Shown here: positions 25,495 to 33,938 of the stretch, one piece after another
Layout of the letters: every line of letters begins with the position of its first letter
Numbering within the stretch: position 1 is the first letter of the stretch
Origin: Caldifarciminota bacterium UBA3073
GTDB taxonomy: Bacteria > Hydrothermota > UBA3073
Assembly: GCA_002366725.1 (NCBI GenBank)
Contig: DFBT01000105.1
Span: 442 to 46,631, forward strand
DNA length: 46,190 bases
Reading direction: 5' to 3'
Program-made: the position numbers and the translations under genes
The notes under the pieces: model-generated
Databases searched by the model: none
Told to the model about the DNA's origin: nothing
Seen by the model: only the letters and a program-made list of their open reading frames with translations

Positions 25495-26189
25495 TACTCA
25501 TCCCCGATAAGGAAGGGAAAGTAAGAAGAATAGTCATTTCGAAGAGTGCCGCTATATTTCTTATAACCCTGTTATTTATAGCAATTGGCTTTCTGGCGTT
25601 TCTGGGATACAGGTATTGGTCTATTTATAGCCTCGCAAGAAGGGCACTCACACTGGAAGAACGCGTTACGCTTCTCGAAAAAGAGAAGAGGGAAACAATA
25701 GAAAAGGTCACGGCGGACCTGAATCGAGTAGTATATGAAAACCAGCGATTATTAACGCTTCTCGGCATAGAGGACACACAACCCAATTACACAAAGAGTG
25801 AGATTCAAGAGGGTGATATACCTTCAATCTGGCCAACAAAGGGATGGATCAGTCAGGGATTTTTTCCTTACCACCAGGCGGTAGACATTGCCGCTCCCAT
25901 TGGTACACCCATAGTTTCAACCATCAGTGGGGTTGTAACCGCTGTGTGGACAGATTCCCTGCTCGGTAATGTATTAGAGATAAGTAACAAAGAAGGCTAT
26001 AAAATCGTATATGGACACAATTCAACTGTAACTGTAAAAGAAAAAGACAAAGTAAATGAAGGGGACATAGTGTCATTTGTCGGGTCAAGTGGCATAACCT
26101 CGGGACCTCATCTTCACTATGAAATATATTACAGAGACAGCGTACTAAATCCAGAACAATATCTACCGCCCAATCACGGCAACCCATGA
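25473..26189 (+). CDS. Membrane-anchored M23 (LytM) peptidase
   Basis: 238 residues from the ATG at 25473. A basic N-terminal stretch (KEGKVRRIVISK) is followed by a membrane helix (about 26-46), a coiled coil (about 57-97), then an M23 domain with the full zinc/catalytic set: HxxxD His134/Asp138 in YHQAVDIAAPIG, His182 in YGHNSTV, and HxH His213/His215 in GPHLHYEIYY. Topology places the peptidase in the periplasm. It fits the tip-of-coil MepM/NlpD-like layout for cell-wall hydrolysis or its regulation. Own promoter and leader. Unlike the 410-residue relative its HxH is intact. Confidence 0.9.
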   Translation: MSKKISLILIPDKEGKVRRIVISKSAAIFLITLLFIAIGFLAFLGYRYWSIYSLARRALTLEERVTLLEKEKRETIEKVTADLNRVVYENQRLLTLLGIEDTQPNYTKSEIQEGDIPSIWPTKGWISQGFFPYHQAVDIAAPIGTPIVSTISGVVTAVWTDSLLGNVLEISNKEGYKIVYGHNSTVTVKEKDKVNEGDIVSFVGSSGITSGPHLHYEIYYRDSVLNPEQYLPPNHGNP

Positions 26190-26535
26190 GCGCTATACTC
26201 TTTGCACCTAATGACATAAAAACTTTTAGAAAATCCTTGCCCCGTTAGATATGAAATTATCTAACGGGGTGAATGTAATCTGTGGCAACGAAATTTTTTC
26301 TTGATTGCATAGGAAACTATACCACAGAGGACACGGAGAAACAATATTTATTTATCCTCTGTGTGCTCAAATGGTTGAGCTATTTGTATTTGTTTAGAAT
26401 AGTTGAGATTGAATAGATCTTGAGTTTGCCTGTCTACCGATGCACGGCATCCGTATGGACAGGTAGAAAGGAGAGCACAGAGTTTTTGTTCTTTTTTAGC
26501 AAAGATTCTCTGTGCACTCTGTGGTAATTTTTTTC
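26190..26535. other. Gap with stem-loop and short repeats
   Basis: 346 bases without a gene. Contains a perfect hairpin CCCCGTTAGAT (26240-26250) / ATCTAACGGGG (26259-26269) that could end the M23 transcript but has no U-run. It also holds a TTCTTGATTGCATAGGAAAC fragment of the promoter repeat (26298-26317), and CCACAGAGGACACGG and CTCTGTGCACTCTGTGG words. At 26435-26466 an ATCCGTATGG micro-unit sits within a CTGTCTACCG...ACAGGTAG palindrome. Confidence 0.55.
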
Positions 26536-26564
26536 TTGACAAACATCGATATTTGTGTTAAAAT
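26536..26564 (+). promoter_or_regulatory. Promoter of the PorV-like gene; implies a leaderless mRNA
   Basis: TTGACA (26536-26541), 17 nt ending TTTGTGT, TAAAAT (26559-26564). The canonical +1 falls at 26571, the A of the ATG itself. Confidence 0.8.
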
Positions 26565-26570
26565 GAACTC

Positions 26571-27470
26571 ATGAAGCGACTCTTACTTCTCGCATTCATA
26601 CCATCCATTATATACTGCAGCAATGGTACCACTATATTCGATTTTCTCAACATTCCCTGTGGTGCAAGACCCACAGCAGTCGGTGGCGGATTCTCCGCCT
26701 TCGGCGATCCCCACAGTATATTCTACAACCCCGCCGGAATATGTAATATAACCACCACTACATTCAGTTCAACTCTGCGGCACTATATAGCGGGGATAAA
26801 CTCGGGCATCATACTGTGGGAAAAACCAGATTTCAACGGGGTGATTGGCATTGCAATCAACTATGTAAATCTTGGAAGTATTGAGGGAAGGGATGTGGAC
26901 GACAATTTAAATGGCAGTTTTACCCCGGTCTCTCTCTCCACGAAATTTGCCTATGCCAGACATATCGGCTCGTTTAAGGGAGGGTTGTCTGTAAACCTGA
27001 TATACGAGAATATAGATAAATACTCTGCCTTTGCCCCCGCAGTTGACATAGGAATTATATATACACCACCTACAGTTCCTCACATTGACCTCGGTCTCAG
27101 CCTTAACAATCTCGGCTATGAAATCATACCCTTCAGAGATACAAGAGAAAATCTGCCGTACAAGATAAAGGCGGGTTTGGCATATCAACCTCTCCCACCT
27201 TACATTTTTAGTCTGGATATTGAACGACAGATAAATGGAGGACAAGATTTCATTCTGGGTGCAGAGATACCCCTCTCACCCAACTTTTTCTTCAGAGCGG
27301 GATACTCCTCCCGGTGGCAAGATCTCGCAGTAGATGTTTCTACAGATGTGACTGCGGGATTGTCTTTTGGCATTGGAGTTGTGCGGAATAGGTTAAAGAT
27401 TGATTATACTGCATCACCCATGGTGGACCTCGGTATCGCTCACCAGATAAGTATATCTTTCCTCAATTGA
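26571..27470 (+). CDS. PorV/PorQ (UPF0164)-family outer-membrane protein
   Basis: 299 residues: signal peptide (MKRLLLLAFIPSIIYCS), then the family hallmark 'FLNIPCGARPTAVGGGFSAF' followed by 'FGDPHSIFYNPAGI', and a long beta-barrel with alternating strands ending 'GIAHQISISFLN' (C-terminal aromatic before Leu-Asn). In Bacteroidetes such proteins work with the type IX secretion system, but the family is much wider. The FlgD-tail proteins in this window make a sorting connection plausible, not shown. No Shine-Dalgarno sequence; the promoter predicts a leaderless transcript. The stop is followed at once by TTGAAAATTTTCAA-type repeats. Confidence 0.85.
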   Translation: MKRLLLLAFIPSIIYCSNGTTIFDFLNIPCGARPTAVGGGFSAFGDPHSIFYNPAGICNITTTTFSSTLRHYIAGINSGIILWEKPDFNGVIGIAINYVNLGSIEGRDVDDNLNGSFTPVSLSTKFAYARHIGSFKGGLSVNLIYENIDKYSAFAPAVDIGIIYTPPTVPHIDLGLSLNNLGYEIIPFRDTRENLPYKIKAGLAYQPLPPYIFSLDIERQINGGQDFILGAEIPLSPNFFFRAGYSSRWQDLAVDVSTDVTAGLSFGIGVVRNRLKIDYTASPMVDLGIAHQISISFLN

Positions 27471-27510
27471 AAATTTTCAATTGAAAATTGTTAATTTTGA
27501 AGGGGGTAGA

Positions 27511-28557
27511 ATGACTTATAATCTTGCCATTATAGGATTTGGCACCGTGGGACAGGGTTTTGCTGAACTCCTACAAGAGAAGAGAGAATCTTTAAAAAAT
27601 ACTTATGGACTTGAATTCGAGGTTGTGGCAATCTCTGACCCCATAAAGGGAAGTATATATGAAAATGCCGGTGTCAACTTGAAGGAAATACTCACCCTCG
27701 TGAAAAAAGAGGGGAAGATAGATGGATATGCCGGGGGTATTAAGGGATGGGACAGTATAAAAACAATAGAAGAAACAAATGCAGACATAATTGCAGAGGC
27801 TACGCCAACGAATCTGGAGAGTGGTGAACCCGGGCTCACTCATATAAGAACCGCTTTGAAGAGAGGTAAACATGTGATAACGACCAACAAGGGACCCATA
27901 GCGCTCTTTTACAGAGAACTCGCGCAGCTTGCAAAGGACAGGGGAAAATCCCTTGGGTTTGAGGGAACTGTCTTGAGCGGCACGCCCGCAATAAACCTCA
28001 GCCTCCTTACTCTTGCGGGCACGAATATAAGTGAGATAATTGGAATAATGAATGGAACCACAAATTATATACTCACCCAGATGGATGCGGGTAAAGACTA
28101 CAGTGAAGCACTCAGGGAGGCACAGAGGCTCGGTTACGCCGAGACAAAACCCGACGCAGATGTAGAGGGTTGGGATGCCCTTGCAAAAATAGTCATCCTC
28201 TCAAATGTCCTGATGGGTGCAAATTTAAAGGTCTCCGATGTGGAAAGGGAAGGAATTACGGGCATAACCCCCTCCAATATCAAGGATGCAAAAGGAGAGC
28301 ACAAAAGGTATAAACTCATTGCCAGGGCATGGAAGGAGAATGGAAAAGTGAAGGCAAAAGTATCTCCCGAAAAGGTAGATGATGGTAATATCCTCTTCCA
28401 TATCTCGGGAGTGGGGAATGCCATTCAGTTCAAAACCGATATCCTCGGCCGGGTAACAATAGTTGGCCCCGGGGCGGGTAAAAGAGAAACGGGCTTTGCA
28501 CTTCTCAACGACCTCATCAGCATCCACCGCACACCCATGGGTATGAAGGGAGTCTGA
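27511..28557 (+). CDS. hom: Homoserine dehydrogenase
   Basis: 348 residues from the ATG at 27511 (GGGGGT upstream), the short form without a C-terminal ACT domain. Reduces aspartate semialdehyde to homoserine for threonine and methionine synthesis. Seen: Rossmann motif IGFGTVGQGF, 'ADIIAEATPTNLESGEPGL', 'KHVITTNKGPIA', 'GTVLSGTPAINL', 'IMNGTTNYILTQMD' and 'AETKPDADVEGWDALAKIVI', the last holding the catalytic Lys/Asp region. Lack of the ACT domain suggests no threonine feedback through this chain. The gene leads into mobB with a 1-nt gap, an unusual pairing. Confidence 0.94.
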   Translation: MTYNLAIIGFGTVGQGFAELLQEKRESLKNTYGLEFEVVAISDPIKGSIYENAGVNLKEILTLVKKEGKIDGYAGGIKGWDSIKTIEETNADIIAEATPTNLESGEPGLTHIRTALKRGKHVITTNKGPIALFYRELAQLAKDRGKSLGFEGTVLSGTPAINLSLLTLAGTNISEIIGIMNGTTNYILTQMDAGKDYSEALREAQRLGYAETKPDADVEGWDALAKIVILSNVLMGANLKVSDVEREGITGITPSNIKDAKGEHKRYKLIARAWKENGKVKAKVSPEKVDDGNILFHISGVGNAIQFKTDILGRVTIVGPGAGKRETGFALLNDLISIHRTPMGMKGV

Positions 28558-28558
28558 A

Positions 28559-29194
28559 ATGCTTGTGCTCTCCATAACGGGTGCCTCGGATACGGGCAAG
28601 ACCCGGCTCATAACCTCACTCATAAAGGAACTTACAAAAAGGGGTTACAGGGTTGGATGTATCAAACATTGTCCCGAGGGATTTGAATTGGACCATCCCG
28701 GTAAGGACTCCCATCGGTTCAGAAAAGAAGGGGCGTGGGGGGTTGTTGTATACAGCCCCGGTCAAATAGGTGTGATAAAAACAACAGATGAACAAGTACA
28801 ACCAGGTGATCTCGCAATCGACCATCTCAGTGGATGTGATTTCGTACTCGCCGAGGGGTTCAAGAATGCAAAGAAGATAAGAAAATTCGAGCTACTAAGA
28901 AAGGGCATAGACGAAGAGCCAAAGACAGAAGATGCCGTGGCGATAATAAGTGATTTCGAATTGAACACCGACAAACCCGTACTTCACCCAGATGAACCCG
29001 GGAGAATTATCGATTTTCTGGAGATACTCACAAAGGAAGAGAATGGGGTAGTGAGACTTCAAATCAACGACAAGAACATTCCATTAAACCCCTTCCTCAA
29101 AACCACCCTAAAAAATACCATCCTCGGACTTGTATCCTCTCTCAAGAAGAAAGAAGGGGTAACAAAAAGGATAGATATAAAACTGGAGGTGTGA
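28559..29194 (+). CDS. mobB: MobB-like GTPase for molybdopterin cofactor metabolism
   Basis: 211 residues. P-loop GASDTGKT (8-15) directly after the first strand, 'YRVGCIKHCPEGFELDHPGK' and 'KDSHRFRKEGAWGVVVYSP' (typical MobB K-H...D.pGKDs.r...aGA), and 'CDFVLAEGFKNAKKIRKFEL' (the D-x-x-x-x-EG[YF]K motif). A C-terminal extension of ~55 residues (after 'FLEILTKEE') is longer than usual. MobB assists attachment of nucleotides to molybdopterin. It lies two genes upstream of an AOR-family tungsto/molybdoenzyme, in one run of genes with hom. GGGAG ribosome site at 28548-28552. Confidence 0.88.
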   Translation: MLVLSITGASDTGKTRLITSLIKELTKRGYRVGCIKHCPEGFELDHPGKDSHRFRKEGAWGVVVYSPGQIGVIKTTDEQVQPGDLAIDHLSGCDFVLAEGFKNAKKIRKFELLRKGIDEEPKTEDAVAIISDFELNTDKPVLHPDEPGRIIDFLEILTKEENGVVRLQINDKNIPLNPFLKTTLKNTILGLVSSLKKKEGVTKRIDIKLEV

Positions 29195-29791
29195 ATGCAT
29201 AAAAAAGAGATACTCTCTATACTCTTTCTCGGGTCTTTATGGGGATATTATGAGGTCGCAGTCGGCGGTGCTCTCTATGGAGTGAATGTTCCGTATGCGG
29301 GGGTCTTTCTCTCAATAATTGCCCTGGGAATTCTGGGAATGGCGTCAAAACTGATTCCCAGGCTCGGTTCGGCGACACTCATTGCCGCAACCGCATCCCT
29401 CTTTAGACTTGTAAACGCGGGCCCACACTACTGTCATCTTCTGGCGATCCTTTTACTCGGAGTGGGATTCGATATAGCGAAGAGCATGGTTAAAAGAGAA
29501 AAACCCATCCTGATTGGAATATCCGGTGCATACATTGGATATGTCCTTTTTGCATTTACAATCACCTACCTTTTTAGATACCATTACTGGGTGAGCGGGG
29601 GGCTTCCAAAGGTTTTGCGATATGTGGGGATAAATGGTACCCTCGCTGCTATGGGAGGTTCAGTAAGTGTCTGGCTCGGGTATAACCTTGGAAAGATTAT
29701 AAGCAATTTTTTAAAAGGAAGAGAGAAGTTTGCTTATACTGTAGCGATAGGACTTATCTTCATCATCTGGACCGTTGGAAAGGTCCTGTAA
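29195..29791 (+). CDS. Conserved-looking membrane protein between mobB and the AOR gene
   Basis: 198 residues with about six hydrophobic helices: 'ILFLGSLWGYYEVAVGGALY', 'VFLSIIALGILGMASKLI', 'LLAILLLGVGFDIAKSM', 'ISGAYIGYVLFAFTITYLF', 'LAAMGGSVSVWLGYNLGKII' and 'FAYTVAIGLIFIIWTVGKVL'. The N-terminal G-x-x-W-G-Y-x-E motif and the size recall the S-components of ECF-type uptake systems, but I do not recognise the family. The start codon follows the mobB stop directly (GGAGGTG ribosome site), so the two are made together. A role in oxyanion or cofactor supply for the neighbouring AOR is an inference from position only. Confidence 0.75.
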   Translation: MHKKEILSILFLGSLWGYYEVAVGGALYGVNVPYAGVFLSIIALGILGMASKLIPRLGSATLIAATASLFRLVNAGPHYCHLLAILLLGVGFDIAKSMVKREKPILIGISGAYIGYVLFAFTITYLFRYHYWVSGGLPKVLRYVGINGTLAAMGGSVSVWLGYNLGKIISNFLKGREKFAYTVAIGLIFIIWTVGKVL

Positions 29792-29811
29792 TGACTCAAT
29801 GACCCAATGAC

Positions 29812-29948
29812 CTAGTGTCTTGTAACTGAAGTATCTTTACACCTGTCATTGCGAGCGACCATAGGGAGCGTGGCAATCTCATAGACGAGATTGCTTCGGC
29901 TTCGCCTCGCAATGACATTGTAAACTTATTTATGTTCCATGACACTAG
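29812..29948. mobile_element. 137-bp MITE-like element with ~30-bp terminal inverted repeats
   Basis: The left end reads CTAGTGTCTTGTAACTGAAG (continuing TATCTTTACA). The right end on the other strand reads CTAGTGTCATGGAACATAAA (continuing TAAGTTTACA): 23 of 30 positions agree. The inside is the CTGTCATTGCGAGCG...AATGACA palindrome, about 78 bp. An 18-bp direct repeat TGACTCAATGACCCAATG flanks it (29792-29809 and 29949-29966). No ORF. It sits just upstream of the AOR gene. Confidence 0.7.
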
Positions 29949-29980
29949 TGACTCAATGACCCAATGTATAGGGGGTATAT

Positions 29981-31783
29981 ATGTTAGGTGGATATATGGG
30001 AAAAATATTAGAGGTAGATTTAACGAGCGGAAAAACAGAGGCTACCCCGATAGACCCAAAACTGGCGAGGAAATTCATTGGGGCAAAGGGATATGGTGCA
30101 AAAATACTTATGGATAGAGTTGCCCCGGGGACTCCACCCTTAAGCCCCGATAATCTACTTATCGTTATGACGGGCCCACTAACGGGTACCCTCGCCCCAT
30201 CTTCTGGCAGATTTTCAGTGATAACGAAATCACCCGAGACCGGGATATTCACCGATGGACACGTCGGCGGTTACTTCGGTCCGAAACTCAAATTTGCGGG
30301 TTTCGATGGAATTGTAATCAAGGGAAGTTCGGAAAAACCCGTCTATCTTCGGATTAGAGACGAATCCTGTGAAATAGTCGATGCCGGCGACCTCTGGGGG
30401 AAGGGAGTATTTGAGACAGACGAGATATTGAAGACAAGGTATCCCGGGACGAGCTGTGGAATTATAGGACCCGCCGGTGAGAACCTCGCCAATTTTGCCT
30501 GTATATCTTTTGATTGTGGACGCCAGGCGGGGAGATGCGGTCCTGGAGCCGTAATGGGTTCAAAGAGACTAAAGGCAATTGTAGTGGAACCGGGAGATAA
30601 GAGACCCACTTATACCCACCCCGATAGATTCAAAAAACTCGTAAAAGACCTAAATCGCTCTCTGCACACCCATCCAAACCGCATAAAGAGACATGTATTG
30701 GGAACGCTCGTTTGTATATGGGAGGGAATCGACGGCGGCACCCTGCCGATAAAAAACTACAGCGGAATTGATTTTCCGCAAATTCTCAACCTGGTCCCTG
30801 AAAAACTATGGGAAGAAAACATCTGGGCTGGTACAACAACCTGCTATGCCTGTCCCGTATCCTGTACAAAGGTGAGTGTATTGAAAAAGGGCGAATATAA
30901 GGGCAAAAAATACGAGGCTCCCGAATATGAACCCACCGTACTCTTCGGTTCCAATTGTCTTATTGATTCGTACGAATGGGTAACTTATGCACATATCCTG
31001 TGTAACGACCTGGGACTGGATGCGATGTCTGCCGGTAATTGCGCAGGATTCGCCATGGAGTGTTACGAAAAGGGGCTTATCAAGCCCGGGATGGAACTAA
31101 AATTCGGTGATGGTGAAGCACTCATCCGGTTTATAAAACTTATGGCATACAGAGAGGGAATTGGTGACCTGTTCTCCAAAGGTGTGCGAAAGGCAGCGGA
31201 AGCGATAGGCAATGATTCCCACAGATTCGCGATGCATGTCAAAGGACTTGAACTGGCGGGGGTAGATACTCGCGCATCCTATGGCATGGCGCTTGCCTTT
31301 GCAACCGCAGATAGGGGCGGATGCCATCAAAGGGTATGGGTGCCGAGGGCAGAGCTCTACGGCAAACTCAAGAGATTCAGCACAGAGGGCAGAGCCGAGT
31401 TTGTCAAATACAACCAGGATGAGCGAGCAGCCTGCTTTTCACTTGACCTATGCGATTTTATGCCCTTTTCAGAGGACCAATTTGCCGACCTCTTAACCTT
31501 TTCCACCGGATTGGAATTCACAAAGGAAGAGTATGTCCTCGCCGGGGAGAGGATCTGGAATCTCACGAGACTGCTGGCGGTAAGAGAGGGAATCTCAAGA
31601 AAGGATGATACCCTTCCACCGAGAGTTATGGAAGAGCCATTACCTGCCGGCCCCGCAAAGGGACATTTCATATCAAAAGAAACACTTGATACCATGCTTG
31701 ACGAGTATTACAAACTGAGGGAATGGGATGAAAATGGTATTCCCACAGAAAAGAAACTCAAGGAATTGGGGCTGGTAGATTAA
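29981..31783 (+). CDS. aor: Aldehyde:ferredoxin oxidoreductase (tungsten-type AOR family)
   Basis: 600 residues; oxidizes aldehydes to acids with ferredoxin as partner, using a tungsto-bispyranopterin and one [4Fe-4S] cluster in the cytoplasm. The N-terminus 'MLGGYMGKILEVDLTSGKTE' is the family start. The cluster cysteines are C288, C291, C295 (CYACPVSC) and C491 (SLDLCDF); the first three numbers equal those of the Pyrococcus enzyme when counted from this ATG, which favours 29981 over 29996. Also seen: 'GVFETDEILK', 'GPAGENLANFACI', 'GRCGPGAVMGSKRLKAI' and 'DLGLDAMSAGN'. GGGGG ribosome site. Preceded by mobB and a membrane protein, with a MITE-like element in between. Confidence 0.95.
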   Translation: MLGGYMGKILEVDLTSGKTEATPIDPKLARKFIGAKGYGAKILMDRVAPGTPPLSPDNLLIVMTGPLTGTLAPSSGRFSVITKSPETGIFTDGHVGGYFGPKLKFAGFDGIVIKGSSEKPVYLRIRDESCEIVDAGDLWGKGVFETDEILKTRYPGTSCGIIGPAGENLANFACISFDCGRQAGRCGPGAVMGSKRLKAIVVEPGDKRPTYTHPDRFKKLVKDLNRSLHTHPNRIKRHVLGTLVCIWEGIDGGTLPIKNYSGIDFPQILNLVPEKLWEENIWAGTTTCYACPVSCTKVSVLKKGEYKGKKYEAPEYEPTVLFGSNCLIDSYEWVTYAHILCNDLGLDAMSAGNCAGFAMECYEKGLIKPGMELKFGDGEALIRFIKLMAYREGIGDLFSKGVRKAAEAIGNDSHRFAMHVKGLELAGVDTRASYGMALAFATADRGGCHQRVWVPRAELYGKLKRFSTEGRAEFVKYNQDERAACFSLDLCDFMPFSEDQFADLLTFSTGLEFTKEEYVLAGERIWNLTRLLAVREGISRKDDTLPPRVMEEPLPAGPAKGHFISKETLDTMLDEYYKLREWDENGIPTEKKLKELGLVD

Positions 31784-31951
31784 GAGCTCTTCCTTGAATT
31801 CCTCTTGCCCTCTAAATCAAAAAAATTTCTTTTGACATATAAGGACTTTGCCAAAAAATATTTTCGGAAATATTGGCTAATCCCATACGACACAGACAGT
31901 TAACTCATAGAAACCATTTATTCATCCATTCATCGGTTAAAAATTTTTTCC

Positions 31952-31980
31952 TTGACTTTTTTTAAAAATAGTATTATAAT
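31952..31980 (+). promoter_or_regulatory. Promoter of the NSS-transporter operon
   Basis: TTGACT (31952-31957), 17 nt of mostly T and A, TATAAT (31975-31980). Predicted start 31987, leader 39 nt with AAAGGAGGGG before the ATG at 32026. A weaker TTGACA-17-AAAATA lies at about 31834-31862. Confidence 0.75.
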
Positions 31981-32025
31981 ATCACAGAGTTGCAAAAAAA
32001 GTATAGTATTTTGAAAGGAGGGGCA

Positions 32026-33495
32026 ATGGAAGAGAGGGAGAGATGGGGAAGTAGAGCTGGATTTATTATGGCATCCATAGGTGCGGCAATTGGACTCGGA
32101 AATGTCTGGAGGTTCCCCTATATATGCTATGCGAACGGTGGTGGGGCATTTCTAATTCCCTATTTCGTTGCACTGATTACAGCGGGCATTCCATTGATGA
32201 TTTTGGAGTTTGCCCTCGGCAGAAAAGCACAAGCCGGGGCTCCTTCGGCGTTTGCCCGGATCGTGGGTAAAAAGACGGAATGGATTGGATGGCTTTCTCT
32301 GTTTGCCGTCATGCTCATATTTCTATACTACCCCACCATAATGGCGTGGAGCGTTAATTATGCGGTTCATTCTGCGACATTGAGATGGGGGACAGATACC
32401 CAAAACTTTTTCTACAACCATTTCCTTCAGACCAGTGGTGGACCCGGAATCCTGGGTGGTATAAGATGGCCAATACTCGCGGGACTTGCCGTGGTGTGGA
32501 TAGCCATATATCTCTGCTTATTCAAGGGTATAAAGGCTGTCGGCAAGGTGGTTATGTGGACGGTGACAATACCCTGGGCTATCCTCGTTATCATGGTCGT
32601 CAGGGGTCTCACGCTACCGGGGGCTGTGGATGGATTGAAATTCTATCTCACCCCCGATTTTACTGCCCTCCTGAAGCCAAATGTGTGGCTGGCTGCATAC
32701 GGACAGGTATTCTTCACCCTATCCCTCGCCATGGGCACACTCATTGTATATTCCAGTTACCTCCCAAAGAAATCAGATATATCAAACAATGCATACATCG
32801 CCTCTCTCGCCAACTGTGGCACCAGTTTCTTTGCCGGCTTTGCAGTCTTTTCCACACTGGGTTACCTGGCACAGTCGATGGGGGTGGGTGTGCCCGAGGT
32901 CGCCAAGTCCGGTCTCGGACTTGCATTTGTAACCTATCCCACGGTAATAAGGTTACTTCCATTTTGTGCACCGTTCTTTGGCATATTATTTTTTATCATG
33001 CTCTTAACCCTGGGGATAGATTCTGCATTCTCACAGGTAGAGCCATTTGTCGCGGGATTTACTGACAAATGGCACTTCTCCAAAAAGTGGGCGCTACCCC
33101 TGATCTGTTTTTTCGGCTTTCTCGTGGGAGTTTTATTTACAACCCGGGGGGGATTCTACTGGTTGGATATAGTAGATTATTTCACCTGTACCTTTGGGCT
33201 GTGTCTCGTTGGATTTCTTGAGTGCGTAGCAATTGGTTACATATACAAGGCTCGTAAGATGAGGGAGTACGTGAACGAGGTTTCCGAATTCAAGATCGGG
33301 AAGTGGTGGGATGTGATGATTATGATAGTTACTCCCGCCATACTCGGGATATCCTTCGTATGGGAGCTTATAAAGTTGGTTCAAAATGGTTATGGAAGTT
33401 ACCCGAGGTGGACGAGTTTTGTTGGAATAGGTATTCTCGTCCTCATCATTATATTATCCTTTGTGCTTGCGAAAACAAAAGGAAGGGAGGAGTAA
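32026..33495 (+). CDS. Neurotransmitter:sodium symporter (NSS) family transporter, copy 1
   Basis: 489 residues from the ATG at 32026 (AAAGGAGGGG upstream). About 12 membrane helices in the LeuT fold. TM1 region: 'GFIMASIGAAIGLGNVWRFP' followed by 'YICYANGGGAFLIPYF', the NSS signature carrying sodium and substrate contacts. Also 'WAILVIMVVRGLTLPGA' and 'FFIMLLTLGIDSAFSQVEPF' (TM8, second sodium site region). It imports an amino acid or related compound with Na+. The specificity is not readable; bacterial relatives include MhsT, TnaT and MetP. Followed without a gap by a MetS-like small subunit, and ~90% identical in protein to copy 2. Confidence 0.95.
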   Translation: MEERERWGSRAGFIMASIGAAIGLGNVWRFPYICYANGGGAFLIPYFVALITAGIPLMILEFALGRKAQAGAPSAFARIVGKKTEWIGWLSLFAVMLIFLYYPTIMAWSVNYAVHSATLRWGTDTQNFFYNHFLQTSGGPGILGGIRWPILAGLAVVWIAIYLCLFKGIKAVGKVVMWTVTIPWAILVIMVVRGLTLPGAVDGLKFYLTPDFTALLKPNVWLAAYGQVFFTLSLAMGTLIVYSSYLPKKSDISNNAYIASLANCGTSFFAGFAVFSTLGYLAQSMGVGVPEVAKSGLGLAFVTYPTVIRLLPFCAPFFGILFFIMLLTLGIDSAFSQVEPFVAGFTDKWHFSKKWALPLICFFGFLVGVLFTTRGGFYWLDIVDYFTCTFGLCLVGFLECVAIGYIYKARKMREYVNEVSEFKIGKWWDVMIMIVTPAILGISFVWELIKLVQNGYGSYPRWTSFVGIGILVLIIILSFVLAKTKGREE

Positions 33496-33609
33496 ATGCC
33501 CGCATCGGCGATCGTTATGTTGATATTTGGTTGTTTGGTGCTCTATGGAGGCTTAGCCCTTTGTCTCCGCAGGGCAATGAGAAGTGGAAAAGAGAAAAAA
33601 GAATCTTAA
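33496..33609 (+). CDS. MetS-like small subunit of an NSS transporter
   Basis: A 37-residue ORF starting on the base after the transporter stop codon, with GGAAGGGAGG just upstream: MPASAIVMLIFGCLVLYGGL continuing ALCLRRAMRSGKEKKES. One membrane helix with the 'SAIVMxI...V.(W/Y)GGL' pattern of the methionine/alanine-import NSS small-subunit family (MetS, PF16951), and a basic C-terminus. In Corynebacterium MetS is needed together with MetP for methionine and alanine uptake. Supports methionine/alanine-like substrates for this transporter. Easily missed because of size. Confidence 0.82.
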   Translation: MPASAIVMLIFGCLVLYGGLALCLRRAMRSGKEKKES

Positions 33610-33627
33610 GGAAAGGAGGAAAAGTTT

Positions 33628-33924
33628 ATGCAAACTTATATTATCCTGATGAAGATGACGGAGGAGGGGCTTAAGGTCGGTAAAGATACCCCAAGATGGA
33701 TCAAAAAAGTTATAGAAAACTCCAAGAGGCTGGGGGAATGCAATCTCAAGGGCTTCTACAAGGTAATGGGTGATTATGACTTTGTAAGTCTTATTGAGGT
33801 CTCCGATGACAAAACAGCCCTGGCGTTTGTTATGTCCCTGAGCTCTACCGGATATGTCAGAACCACCAGTCTCAAAGCCTATACATTAGACCAACTCGAC
33901 GAAGCACTTGGAAAATTGTCTTAA
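33628..33924 (+). CDS. GYD-domain protein
   Basis: 98 residues: 'MQTYIILMKMTEEGLKVGKD' at the start, then 'KGFYKVMGDYDFVSLIEVSD' with the G-x-YD block that names the family (PF08734), 'SSTGYVRTTSLKAYTLDQLD' and a short helix. A ferredoxin-like small fold of unknown function, probably ligand-binding and oligomeric. It resembles the RAM/Lrp ligand domain but lacks its sequence signature. It lies between the two NSS transporter copies with an AGGAAAGGAGG ribosome site, so it may sense or bind the transported compound. Confidence 0.8.
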   Translation: MQTYIILMKMTEEGLKVGKDTPRWIKKVIENSKRLGECNLKGFYKVMGDYDFVSLIEVSDDKTALAFVMSLSSTGYVRTTSLKAYTLDQLDEALGKLS

Positions 33925-33938
33925 ATACAGGTGGTGAA

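Noticed and set aside
32385..33065. Long ORF in another frame inside symporter copy 1 (and its twin in copy 2)
   Set aside because: A shadow of the transporter genes: it appears in both copies because their DNA is nearly identical, and the product has no family features.
33628..33924. Lrp/AsnC RAM-domain regulator
   Set aside because: Size and fold are similar, but the G-x-YD block and the TTSLKAYT segment match the GYD family better; there is no DNA-binding part.
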